Shown piece after piece: positions 27,189 to 35,705 of a stretch of DNA of 64,000 nt (position 1 is the first letter of the stretch; each line of letters starts with the position of its first letter). The notes beneath the pieces are model-generated. The model saw only the letters and a program-made list of their open reading frames with translations. It did not search any database and was not told where the DNA came from. Source of the DNA: an uncultured Myxococcales bacterium (GTDB taxonomy: Bacteria; Myxococcota_A; Polyangia; Polyangiales; Polyangiaceae); assembly GCA_937949945.1 (NCBI GenBank), contig CALFEQ010000138.1, positions 27,383 through 91,382 of the forward strand, given 5' to 3'. The translations under genes and the position numbers were made by a program.

Positions 27189-27373
27189 GCTGCTTGCTCC
27201 TTTCGGCCGCCGCGATCGCGCGCGCTGCGCGTCGTGATGCACGCACGCGGGAGGCGACGAAGGCTTCCGACTGCAAGCGCCCGGCCGTCGAGAGCGAGCG
27301 CGCGCCGGCGCGACCGCACCGCAGGCATGCCGCAGGCAGCCGAGCCCACGCCCCGTTCGTGTGTCCGCGCGAG

Positions 27374-28864
27374 CTACTTCACGAGGTCGGCCGACCGAAG
27401 ACCCGGGATCGTCTCGAACCCGTTGCCGACCACCTTGAAGAGAATCACCTCGAGCGCCGTGTCGCCGTTCTCGCCGATGTCGAACGTGCCCGCCGCGCCG
27501 ACGTAGTCGATGTCTCGCCCGCTCCGCACGGCGTCGAGCGCCTCCGCGAGCTCCGCAGGGCCGTACGCCGCTCCGGGCGGCGACGACACCTCGTAGAGGG
27601 CGTCGCGGATCGCCTCGCGATTCTCCGTCGTGCCCGCCTTCTCGATCGCGAGCGCGAGCACCATGACCGAGTCGAAGATCTGCGGGATCGGCGCAGGCAG
27701 ATTTCCGGCGTCCTCCGACGGCGGGAACTGCGCCTCGTAGAGCGTGGCGAAGCGGTTCCACTCCGGGCTCGTACGGCGCTCCTGATTGCACGCTGCGCCG
27801 ATCACGCCGTTGACGAGCGAAGGCTCGTTCACGTCCTTCGGGTTGACGCGCCCGGCCTCGATGAAGCCCTGCTGGTAGAAGCGGATGAAGCCGAGCGACA
27901 AGAAGTTCTCCGGCGAGAACGCCGGATCGTCTTGGACCGCGAGGCGGAACGCGCGCATGTACTTGCCGCCGTCCGCCGGGAACATGAGCAACGCCTGGCA
28001 CTCGACCTCGCCGTTCCTGGCGGCGTCGATGACGGCGGCGGCGTCGGCGTCGTACGTCGCGGCGTTGTTCTGGATGATGAAGTCTTTGATCTGACCGCCG
28101 AACTTCGTGTACTCGGCCTTGAGCGCCTCGATGGTCGCGTTCCCCTGCCCGGGCGCATCCTCGGCGTAGACGGCGGCCATCTTCTTGCACGCCTTGAACG
28201 ACGCAGGCACGCCGCCATCCGCATCGCCCCCGCCGCCTCCGCCTCCCTGCCCGTCGCCCGGAGGAGCGAACGAGCCGCCGAGCGCATAACGAGCGATCGC
28301 GCGCGCCTGGTACTCGACGGCGCACGACGTCCGGAAGAGGTACCGATCCCTGCCCTCCTGCAGACGCGGCACCTTCGGCGACGTGGCGAACGGCGCCAGG
28401 ATCGGGATCTTCGCCGCCCTGAACGCCTCGTGCATCGCCTCGAGCGCGCCCGTCGTGCTCGGGCCGATGAACCCGACGGCGCCCCGCCGGATGAAGTCGT
28501 CGCCGATGCCCACGATCGACTGGTCGTCGCCGCCGTCGTCGCGAACGTCGAGGACGACACGCCGGCCCAGGATTCCGCCGACGGCATTGAGGTGTTGCTC
28601 GGCCACACGGAGCACGCGCTGCGAGCCGGCGCCGAAGTCCTTCTGCCTCGTGAGGTCGACCGTGGCGCCGATGATGATGGGCGGGTCGGCGACCACGTGC
28701 GTCTTTTCCGTGCAGGCCTGGTTCGTGCCGAAGAGCGCGAGCCCGAGGGGGAGCGCCGACACGAGCAGGAGGGCCGTCCGCACGGCACCTCCGTTGCGTA
28801 CCGCCGCGAGGCGCCGGGAGAGCCGGCGGAACCGGCGGAAGGAAGGCGAGCGACGGAAGGCCAT
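27374..28864 (-). CDS. LivK-like amino-acid ABC transporter substrate-binding lipoprotein
   Basis: A 496-residue protein. The lipoprotein signal ends in TNQAC (lipobox-like). Motifs typical of branched-chain amino-acid binding proteins follow: IIIGATVDLTRQKDFG, VLDVRDDGGDD, VGFIGPSTTGALEAM, VAVYAEDAPGQGN, and the second lobe with FDSVMVLALAIEKAG. A Gly/Asp-rich insert (GGGGGGGDADGG) sits between strands. The start at 28864 is uncertain. No permease or ATPase genes adjoin, so it may be a sensor or an orphan. It is divergent from the next lipoprotein, with 84 bp between starts. Confidence 0.85.
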   Translation of the reverse strand: MAFRRSPSFRRFRRLSRRLAAVRNGGAVRTALLLVSALPLGLALFGTNQACTEKTHVVADPPIIIGATVDLTRQKDFGAGSQRVLRVAEQHLNAVGGILGRRVVLDVRDDGGDDQSIVGIGDDFIRRGAVGFIGPSTTGALEAMHEAFRAAKIPILAPFATSPKVPRLQEGRDRYLFRTSCAVEYQARAIARYALGGSFAPPGDGQGGGGGGGDADGGVPASFKACKKMAAVYAEDAPGQGNATIEALKAEYTKFGGQIKDFIIQNNAATYDADAAAVIDAARNGEVECQALLMFPADGGKYMRAFRLAVQDDPAFSPENFLSLGFIRFYQQGFIEAGRVNPKDVNEPSLVNGVIGAACNQERRTSPEWNRFATLYEAQFPPSEDAGNLPAPIPQIFDSVMVLALAIEKAGTTENREAIRDALYEVSSPPGAAYGPAELAEALDAVRSGRDIDYVGAAGTFDIGENGDTALEVILFKVVGNGFETIPGLRSADLVK

Positions 28865-28948
28865 TCGCGTGAGCCTGATGGTAGCATTCCTCCGCCGATG
28901 ACCGCTTCTTCCCTCCAGCATGCCCGCTCGGGTGACCGGAGACGGCGC

Positions 28949-29437
28949 ATGCGCGTGTACGGCGTCCTCGCCGTGATCGGCGCGGTCGGCGCCGTCGCGA
29001 CGGGCTGCGCCGAGGAGAAGACGGCCGACGTGAAGCTCGACGTGGTCTTCCCGTCGACGATGATGGCCATCGCCTCCGACGAGGTGAAAATCGTCGTCTA
29101 CGACGATCCCGAGCCGGGCGCCTGCCAGCGCATCTACCTGAAGCGCATCACCAACCAGACCGACCTGCCGCCGGTCGTGCTCGACCCGCCGGCGGTCTCG
29201 GTCTGTCAGCTCGCGTTCGGGCGCGCCCCGACGCTGAAGCTCCCGCTCGGGAAGCACTCCATCCTGGCGGTCGCCATCCGGTCCAACGAGGACTTGATGG
29301 TCGGCTGCTCGGACGTCGCGATCTCGGACGAGGTGACCGAGGTCACCGTGAACCTCACGCTGCCGGGGACCACGCCGATCCCGCCGCCGACGACCTGCGC
29401 CACGCTCCGCGACTTCTGCGACGAAGTCTGCAACTGA
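28949..29437 (+). CDS. Predicted lipoprotein of unknown function
   Basis: A 162-residue protein. The start at 28949 has GGAG seven bases before; an in-frame ATG at 28898 would put extra basic residues ahead of the signal. The signal MRVYGVLAVIGAVGAVATGC contains a lipobox. The mature domain has an Ig/beta-sandwich pattern (KLDVVFPSTMMAIASDEVKI, then TVNLTLPGTTPIPPP) with six cysteines including a terminal pair. No match recalled. It shares the divergent region with the LivK-like gene. Confidence 0.7.
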   Translation: MRVYGVLAVIGAVGAVATGCAEEKTADVKLDVVFPSTMMAIASDEVKIVVYDDPEPGACQRIYLKRITNQTDLPPVVLDPPAVSVCQLAFGRAPTLKLPLGKHSILAVAIRSNEDLMVGCSDVAISDEVTEVTVNLTLPGTTPIPPPTTCATLRDFCDEVCN

Positions 29438-29496
29438 CGGGTCGCGGCGGCGGCCTCGGCCTGTTCCCGCGGCCCGTCGATCACGTCAGCGGACGA

Positions 29497-29934
29497 TCAC
29501 CAGCGACGACCGCCGCGACGCCGGACGACGGCGCTACGCCGACCGCCAGGCCCACGTCGGCCCGCCGCCCAAACACCGGTGGCGTATTCGTCGTCGTCGA
29601 ACCCGTTGCGCTCGCTCCCGCCGCCGCCGCCCACGCCGCCGCCGCCGGCCACGCCGCCGCCGAACCGGATGCCGCTGCCGCGGCTCGGGCGCGCCTCGGC
29701 TTCGTTCACGCGAAGCGGCCGGCCGTCCAGGAGCGCGCCGTTCGTCTCGGCAATCGCCTTCTGCGCCTCGGCGTCCGTGCCCATGGTGACGAACGCGAAG
29801 CCGCGCGAGCGGCCGGTCTCACGATCCGTGACCACGTGGACGTCGGTGACGGTTCCGCAGCTCGCGAACCATTCGCGAACGGCCTCCGTCGTGACGTTGA
29901 ACGAAAGATTGCCTACGTAAAGTCGGTTTCCCAT
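29497..29934 (-). CDS. RRM-family RNA-binding protein
   Basis: A 145-residue protein. A single RRM holds RNP2 LYVGNLSF and RNP1 RGFAFVTM, with ALLDGRPLRVNEAE at its end. A Gly- and Arg-rich tail (GGGVAGGGGVGGGGG, then RGPGGRRSAV) follows, as in bacterial cold-shock-inducible RRM proteins. The ribosome site is weak (GAGAGACACT). The 246 bp upstream have no gene; in other bacteria such leaders carry cold-shock elements, not identifiable here. Confidence 0.93.
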   Translation of the reverse strand: MGNRLYVGNLSFNVTTEAVREWFASCGTVTDVHVVTDRETGRSRGFAFVTMGTDAEAQKAIAETNGALLDGRPLRVNEAEARPSRGSGIRFGGGVAGGGGVGGGGGSERNGFDDDEYATGVWAAGRRGPGGRRSAVVRRRGGRRW

Positions 29935-30180
29935 AGTGTCTCTCGATATCGACGGCGCAATGAAGAGTGAGCCTCCGTCCAGTGCCGTCGGGATCGGAGG
30001 GAGACTTCGCGGAACGTCTTCCGCAGCCTCACGTGACGCATCGAGCAGAGCGAGCGCGATCCCGTGACCGAGAGAGCAATCGATGCAGAGAAACGCTGTG
30101 TGAGCCCCGACAACCTAGCGCACCGCTCGAGCCCCGCAATGCGAATCGTGCGAGCTGACCGATTCGTGACCGAACCGGAC

Positions 30181-30564
30181 TCAACGGACCCGGGCGCGCG
30201 CGGACGCCTGCGTCGCCCTCCTCTCCGCCGTGCACCCGAATCGAATCGCGTCCTCCAGCGTGGAGAAACCGCCGATGCCTCCCCAATCACGGCGGGCGAC
30301 GCGGAATGCGGAGCGGAGCGTGTCCTCGTAGACGTAGAGCTCGTCGCCGTTCTCGCCCGGACCATCGCACGTGATCACGTGCACCGCGGATGGCTCGGCC
30401 GTGAACCGGGCCTCTCCTGCTCGAGCTGCCGCGACGTCGGCACGCGAGCGCGAGCTCTTCTGCGACGACTCCGCATGAGCTCCAGATTGCCCCGACTCGA
30501 GGAGCGCGAAGCCGCCGAGCGCCGCGAAGATGGCGCGTACCTTCTGCAACGCACCCGATCGCAT
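30181..30564 (-). CDS. Secreted protein of unknown function
   Basis: A 127-residue protein. ATG 30564 has a ribosome site (GAGAGGTGCGCTC). The N-terminus (MRSGALQKVRAIFAALGGFA) looks like a signal peptide with a cleavage site near GAHA. Two cysteines and the stretch AVHVITCDGPGENGDELYVY suggest a compact extracytoplasmic domain. Otherwise uninformative; divergent from the MutS-like gene. Confidence 0.55.
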   Translation of the reverse strand: MRSGALQKVRAIFAALGGFALLESGQSGAHAESSQKSSRSRADVAAARAGEARFTAEPSAVHVITCDGPGENGDELYVYEDTLRSAFRVARRDWGGIGGFSTLEDAIRFGCTAERRATQASARARVR

Positions 30565-30685
30565 GAGCGCACCTCTCGAGGTCGGCCCTTGCGATTCGTG
30601 TGCCTTCGCTACCGCGAGCGGACGAAAGAAGAAAAAGCTCATCGGTCCGGAACATTCGCCTTTCGTGCGTGTCCGCACCGGCTAG

Positions 30686-32320
30686 ATGGTGAGCGTGCTG
30701 GACCTCCTCCACCCCACCCCGCTCCGGCGCATCGACTACGAGGAGACGAAGCTCGCGATGACGCTGGCGTTCGCCGGCGGCGTCTCCAGCGGGCTGTTCG
30801 CAGACGCGCTCGACCACGCGAAGGTGGCGCCGTCGACGTGGGAGCCCGAGACGTTCGCGGGCGATCTCTTCCTGCCCCAGTTCGTCGCGCTGTGCATGAA
30901 GGTGCGGATCGACGGACGCGAGCATCCGCTCACCTCCTCGCGACACGTCCTCGCGCTCCTCGCCCGTCCGCCCGCGGATCCCGCCGTCGTCCATCATCGG
31001 CGCGGCGTCGTCGCGGAGCTCGCAACATCGCCACACCTCCGAAAGGAGCTCGAGGGCCTGTACCTCTCGCTCTGCCGATTCCGCGCGCACCTCGAGGGAG
31101 CGAACGGAGACGCCAAGCTCGATCCCAACCGGCGGCAGCTCGAGATCCTGCAGCTCGCGAAGGAGATCATCGACCGCTGCGCCGAGGGGTTCGTCACGGC
31201 GCGCTCGGGGCTCGCGCGCCTCGCCGCCTTCGGTCGGCGCGTGCAGGCCGGCGAGCCCTATCGGTCGCTGGCCGACCTGATCCGCTACGACGAGCGCCTC
31301 GCGACGCTGAACCTGAAGGTTCGCGTCGGCGCCGACGGTCGGATCCGCGGCTTCGAGATCCTGGCGATCCAGGAGGACGCTCAGAACCCGTTCGTGAGCT
31401 CGCCGTGGCGGCGTTGGCTCGCGAAGGTCGAGCTGTTCGTGCGCGGCTTCAAGTTCGGCGACGGCGAGATCATGGCGCGCCTCATCGACGCCGTCTTCGA
31501 GGGCCTCAAGGACGAGCTCCCGAGCTTCGTGCAGCTACTCGGCGACGTCGAGTTCCTCCTCGGATCTCTCGCCTTCTGCGATCTCGCGCGCGACGCCGGG
31601 CTCGCGACGTCGCTCCCGGACCTCGTCGCTCCGGACCAACCGCGCGCGCTGCGCGGCCTCTTCAACCCGCTCCTCCTCGCGCACGGGATCACGCCCGTGC
31701 CCTGCGACGTCGTCACGGATCGACACGACACGACCGTGCTCGTCACCGGGCCGAACTCGGGCGGCAAGACGCGCCTCCTCCAGTCGATCGGCCTGACGCA
31801 GATCCTCGGGCAGGCGGGCCTCTTCGTCCCCGCGCGCTCCGGCGCACTCTCGCTCGCGAGCGGGCTCGTCGTCTCGCTCATCGAGGAGGCGAAGGCGGAT
31901 CAGACGGAAGGCCGGCTCGGCACCGAGCTGCTCCGCATCCGCGCGCTCTTCGAGCGATTGCCGCCCGGCGCGATGGTGATCCTCGACGAGCTGTGCTCCG
32001 GCACGAACCCGTCGGAGGGCGAGGAAATCTTCGAGCTCGTCGTCCAGATGCTCGAACGACTCTCCCCGCAGGCGTTCATCACGACGCACTTCCTCGCGTT
32101 CGCGGCGCGGCTCGAGCGCGAGCGGACCATCGCCAACCTGCGCTTCCTGCAGGTGGAGCTCGGCGCAGAGCAGCGCGCCACGTATCAGTTCGTGCCGGGC
32201 GTCGCGCAGACGTCGCTCGCCGCTCACGCGGCCGTCAGGCTCGGCGTCACGCGCGATCAGCTCATGTCGCTCGTCGATCGGAACATCCACCTCGCGCAGG
32301 CGAAGAGCGCGCGGCGCTGA
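30686..32320 (+). CDS. MutS-like ATPase without mismatch-recognition domains
   Basis: A 544-residue protein. The C-terminal ATPase is typical of MutS-family proteins: LVTGPNSGGKTRLLQSIG (Walker A), VILDELCSGTNPSEGEEI (Walker B), and a dimerisation helix (TTHFLAFAARLERERTI). The ~330-residue N-terminal part looks like a helical clamp/lever region. Neither the mismatch-binding nor the Smr nuclease domain is visible, which fits orphan MutS-type ATPases more than MutS or MutS2. The following gene begins one base after the stop, so the two are very likely co-transcribed. Confidence 0.87.
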   Translation: MVSVLDLLHPTPLRRIDYEETKLAMTLAFAGGVSSGLFADALDHAKVAPSTWEPETFAGDLFLPQFVALCMKVRIDGREHPLTSSRHVLALLARPPADPAVVHHRRGVVAELATSPHLRKELEGLYLSLCRFRAHLEGANGDAKLDPNRRQLEILQLAKEIIDRCAEGFVTARSGLARLAAFGRRVQAGEPYRSLADLIRYDERLATLNLKVRVGADGRIRGFEILAIQEDAQNPFVSSPWRRWLAKVELFVRGFKFGDGEIMARLIDAVFEGLKDELPSFVQLLGDVEFLLGSLAFCDLARDAGLATSLPDLVAPDQPRALRGLFNPLLLAHGITPVPCDVVTDRHDTTVLVTGPNSGGKTRLLQSIGLTQILGQAGLFVPARSGALSLASGLVVSLIEEAKADQTEGRLGTELLRIRALFERLPPGAMVILDELCSGTNPSEGEEIFELVVQMLERLSPQAFITTHFLAFAARLERERTIANLRFLQVELGAEQRATYQFVPGVAQTSLAAHAAVRLGVTRDQLMSLVDRNIHLAQAKSARR

Positions 32321-32321
32321 C

Positions 32322-33302
32322 ATGCCGACCTTGCTCGTCAACCGACGGATGAACCCCGCCCTCGCCGCGCGCGTCGAGGCGAGCGTGACGGGCCGGAAGC
32401 GAGACGCGACCTCGACTTCGCGCATGCGCAGGCTCGTGTCGCTGGCACGCCTCGCGCTCGTCCTCGCGCTGGTCTTCGCGATCCACGCCGTGATCACGAC
32501 CCGACAGCGGATCCGGACCGACGTCGATCGACGACGCGCCGAGCTCCTCGAGACGGTACGCACCCACGCCGCGACTCTGACGGTCGAGGATTGGAAGGCC
32601 GTCGAGCGCATCGAGTCGTGGCTCGTGCGGCTCTCCGGCGCTTACGAGGGTGACCGGGTCGACGACCGGCTGCGTTCGCGCGAGGGGCGCACGCGCATCC
32701 TCGGCCGGCCGGCGGTCTACGTGAGAGGTTCCATCGATTCGCTGCGGACCTCGGACGGGGTCGCCGCCGCCGCCGCGACGTCGTCGAAGGACGCGCTCCT
32801 CCTCTGCCTCTTGGATCCGCCCGCGAGGCGCACCGAGGCCGCTCTCTACGAACGCGTCCGCACCGCGTACGCAGGCGGCATGGTCCTCGAAGAGCGCAGC
32901 GCGAACGTTCGCCGGCTGGACGACGCGATCGTCGGCCTTCCGTTCCTCCTGCCGCCCTGGTCCGACCGCGTGCGCGCCGCCGAGGGCGCCAAGGAGCTCG
33001 CCCGATTGAAGCGAGACTTCGAGCGAGCGCCCATCGAGCGCGCGAAGCGAGCCGTACGCGCCGAGGTCCTCGTCGCCGCCATCGACGAGCCCGGCGACGG
33101 CAAGGTGCCGACGGAGCTCGACGGAGAGCGACCGCACGACGTCCGGATCGCGATCGTCGACCTCCCGAGCGGCGAGGTCCTCCTCCGCATGCGCCGGCGC
33201 GTCGATCCGAGCAGCTTGTCGGATGCGAAGCGGCCGATGTACGCGAGGGGTCTCGACGGATGCGCGCTCGCCTTCGACGTCCACCGAGAGCTCGATCGCT
33301 GA
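32322..33302 (+). CDS. Membrane-anchored protein of unknown function
   Basis: A 326-residue protein following the MutS-like gene with a 1-nt gap. One transmembrane helix, ~38-58 (RLVSLARLALVLALVFAI), leaves a large soluble part with no recognised domain. Segments such as LLLCLLDPPARRTE and DVRIAIVDLPSGEVLL are likely structured. Pairing with a MutS-type ATPase suggests a partner role, unproven. Confidence 0.7.
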   Translation: MPTLLVNRRMNPALAARVEASVTGRKRDATSTSRMRRLVSLARLALVLALVFAIHAVITTRQRIRTDVDRRRAELLETVRTHAATLTVEDWKAVERIESWLVRLSGAYEGDRVDDRLRSREGRTRILGRPAVYVRGSIDSLRTSDGVAAAAATSSKDALLLCLLDPPARRTEAALYERVRTAYAGGMVLEERSANVRRLDDAIVGLPFLLPPWSDRVRAAEGAKELARLKRDFERAPIERAKRAVRAEVLVAAIDEPGDGKVPTELDGERPHDVRIAIVDLPSGEVLLRMRRRVDPSSLSDAKRPMYARGLDGCALAFDVHRELDR

Positions 33303-33363
33303 GTCCGCACGCGACCACACGACGCCAGAGACCATCCCCACCGGCTCGCCTAGGATGGCGCTC

Positions 33364-34146
33364 ATGGACTGGGGTGACGGACAGTACGAGCTCACGGCGG
33401 CAGCTCTCGAGCCTGCCGCGAAGCGCGCCGTCGACGCGGCGAAGGTGGGATCGGGGATGCGCGTGCTCGACCTCGGCGCCGGGACGGGGAACGCGGCGCT
33501 CGAGGCCGCGCGTCGGGGCGCCGAGGTCCTCGCCGTCGATCCGGCCGCGCGGCTGCTCGAGGTCTGCCGCGCTCGCGCGGCGGAGCAGGGCCTCTCCGTG
33601 AGCGTGGCGCAGGGGGACGCCGGGAAGATCCCGGCAGGCGACGCGAGCTTCGATGCGCTCGTCTCGGTGTTCGCAGTGATCTTCGCGCCCGACGCCGAGG
33701 TCGCGGCGTCCGAGATGCTCCGCGTGGTGCGCCCGGGCGGCAGCATCGTCGTGACGTCGTGGGTCCCGGAGGGACCGATCGCGAAGGCCGGCGCGATCCT
33801 GCGCGAGGCGATGGAGAGCGTCGCGCCGCCGCCTACCGAACGCCCCACGCCGGCCTGGGGCGATCCGGCATGGGTACGCGGGTTGTTCACGTCGCGCGGC
33901 GCGACCGTGAGCATCGAGGAGGACACGCTCTCCTTCGAGGCCGCCTCGCCCGAAGCATGGTTCGAGGAGCAGGCGCAGCATCATCCCATCTGGCGCCGCG
34001 GGCGAGATCTGTTCGCCGACGCCCCCTCCAAGTGGGAGCGCACGCGCGAGCGAAGCGTCGAAGCGCTCCGGGCCGGGAACGAGGATCCGGCGCGATTCCG
34101 AACGACGAGCCGCTACCTCGTGATCGTCGCGACGCGGCCGGCGTGA
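33364..34146 (+). CDS. Class I SAM-dependent methyltransferase
   Basis: A 260-residue protein. Motif I is VLDLGAGTGN, motif II/acidic is LAVDPAA, and the post-I region VRPGGSIVVTSWVPEG matches the Methyltransf_11 pattern. Start 33364 has AGGA upstream; 33355 is also possible. The substrate is not predictable. It is a stand-alone gene. Confidence 0.88.
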   Translation: MDWGDGQYELTAAALEPAAKRAVDAAKVGSGMRVLDLGAGTGNAALEAARRGAEVLAVDPAARLLEVCRARAAEQGLSVSVAQGDAGKIPAGDASFDALVSVFAVIFAPDAEVAASEMLRVVRPGGSIVVTSWVPEGPIAKAGAILREAMESVAPPPTERPTPAWGDPAWVRGLFTSRGATVSIEEDTLSFEAASPEAWFEEQAQHHPIWRRGRDLFADAPSKWERTRERSVEALRAGNEDPARFRTTSRYLVIVATRPA

Positions 34147-34182
34147 GCGCGTCCGAGCGCGCTCGCCGCGGGCGTTCGCGGG

Positions 34183-35049
34183 TCAGAGCGTCCGGATCAC
34201 GACGTTGTCGAATCGGAAGGCCGCGCTCGTCTGCGGCCCGACGTTGGCGCCCAGGTGGACGGCGCACGCGGTGGGCTCCTTCGCGATGGGGAACGGGTCG
34301 CCCGGTGGGACGAGATCCAAGCTCGGGTCGTCCACCGCGACGAACGGCTTCATCGGCTCCTTCACGCCGAGGCGGACGAAGACGCGCCTCCAGCTCCGGA
34401 GCGCGGGCCGGTTCGCGAGCCCCACATGGCGTTCGTCCGTGGCCATCGTCTCGACCCGCATCTGGAAGTCGCTCCGGGACGCGCGCAACACGCGGACGGT
34501 GAGCCTGTAGTTGATCACCGAGTTCCCCTCGCACGAGACCAGGAGCGGAGTCGCGTAGTCCTCGGTCCGTAGATCCTCCGCTCCCGCTTCGCCCGCATGC
34601 TTCACGTGCTCGACGTACAGGTCGAAGGCGACCTCGATCGCGTTCGTGGCGGGGACGATCTTGACGACGCGCCCTGCAAGCCCGCCGGCGTCCCCGGTCC
34701 ACGTCGCCTCCGCCAAGAGGCTGAAGGGGGAAGAGCGCCACGTGAGGTCGTTGCGCTCGAGGAGGGCGTGCGCCCTGGCGACCTCGACCTCGGTCCAGCG
34801 TGGGAAAACCGACGCGTCGGGCTCGTCGACGTCGTCGAAGTCGTCACAGAACGTCGCGTCCTGGCCCGCGCACCATCGGTCCACCGTCGGCGAGACGACG
34901 TCCGAGCCGCCGTCGTCTACGGGAGGCGCATCCGCGTCGGAGTCGTTCCCTTTCGCCCCCTCGCTCGCCTCGAACGAAGAGCATGCCGCTGCGATGGCGG
35001 CCGCAACCGCGAGAGAAGAAGAGATGGTGAAGCCCACGTGCGCGCGCAC
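34183..35049 (-). CDS. Lipoprotein paralogous to the one at 16489-17322
   Basis: A 288-residue protein. The signal (VRAHVGFTISSSLAVAAAIA then AAC) has a lipobox. It starts at GTG 35049; a second in-frame GTG is nearby. The linker is Asp/Gly-rich and the mature part begins CAGQDATFCDDFDDVD, the motif shared with the 16489 paralogue, and is predicted beta-rich with a C-terminal FRFDNVVIRTL strand. It converges on the methyltransferase. Confidence 0.75.
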   Translation of the reverse strand: MRAHVGFTISSSLAVAAAIAAACSSFEASEGAKGNDSDADAPPVDDGGSDVVSPTVDRWCAGQDATFCDDFDDVDEPDASVFPRWTEVEVARAHALLERNDLTWRSSPFSLLAEATWTGDAGGLAGRVVKIVPATNAIEVAFDLYVEHVKHAGEAGAEDLRTEDYATPLLVSCEGNSVINYRLTVRVLRASRSDFQMRVETMATDERHVGLANRPALRSWRRVFVRLGVKEPMKPFVAVDDPSLDLVPPGDPFPIAKEPTACAVHLGANVGPQTSAAFRFDNVVIRTL

Positions 35050-35165
35050 GTCGTGAGGCTATCAGACCCATCCGTGTGTGCGCTCGTCCCGCGACGCTCC
35101 GCTCGCCCACGGGCGCCGATCCGGCGCGCCTCCCTTCGCGCCGACCGGCGTGCGACAGCGAGACT

Positions 35166-35561
35166 TTACGGCATTCTCGCGCTTGCTTTGCCCACGACGA
35201 AGCGGACGCGCCCGCGGAGCCGCTCGCCGTCGCTGGCCGTGATGTCCCAGCGAACGACGTAGCCCCCGCGGCCCTGGTCGGGCACAGCGATCGAAAGCTC
35301 CTCGAGCGGATCGGCACCGCTGCCCTCGATGACCAGCGACGACGTTCCCGTCGGACCGACGAGCGAGATCTTCGTGACCCGACTGTCGATCGGCTTCGAG
35401 AAGCGCACGCGGACGCGATCGGGAGGACGCTCGACGACGGCGCCGTCCGCCGGCACCACGTCGACCACGCGGGATTGAGCGCCGCGCGCATCCCACCCCG
35501 CGGCGAGGACGACGGAGGTGGCGGCGAGGGCGAGCATTCTCTTGGTACTGCCGGTCTTCAC
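35166..35561 (-). CDS. CopC-like beta-barrel protein lacking copper ligands
   Basis: A 131-residue protein; GTG 35561 gives a proper signal n-region (KTGSTKR) ahead of MLALAATSVVLAAG. The mature domain follows CopC/YobA (VVPADGAVVERPPDRVRVRF, TKISLVGPTG, VRWDITASDG) but contains no histidine. Canonical CopC N-terminal His and the GHP-type His are replaced (AQSRVV and GERLRG), so it is unlikely to bind copper through those sites. It is 144 bp downstream of the vitellogenin-like gene on the same strand. Confidence 0.8.
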   Translation of the reverse strand: MKTGSTKRMLALAATSVVLAAGWDARGAQSRVVDVVPADGAVVERPPDRVRVRFSKPIDSRVTKISLVGPTGTSSLVIEGSGADPLEELSIAVPDQGRGGYVVRWDITASDGERLRGRVRFVVGKASARMP

Positions 35562-35705
35562 GAGAGGGCCCGCAGTGCAACGGCTGCGCCCTCGCGCGAG
35601 AGAACACGGTCGCCGGCAGGCACGGCGTCGCGTGACGCCGTGCCGTGCCCTCGCGACCGCGCGCCTTTCGCCGCGCACGCACCGCGGCGCGAGACCAGCC
35701 CGCTC

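Noticed and set aside
27374..28864. Part of a branched-chain amino-acid ABC operon
   Set aside because: No permease or ATPase genes adjoin; the neighbours are a zinc-ribbon protein and a lipoprotein.
35166..35561. Copper-resistance function
   Set aside because: No histidine ligands and no CopD or other copper genes nearby.
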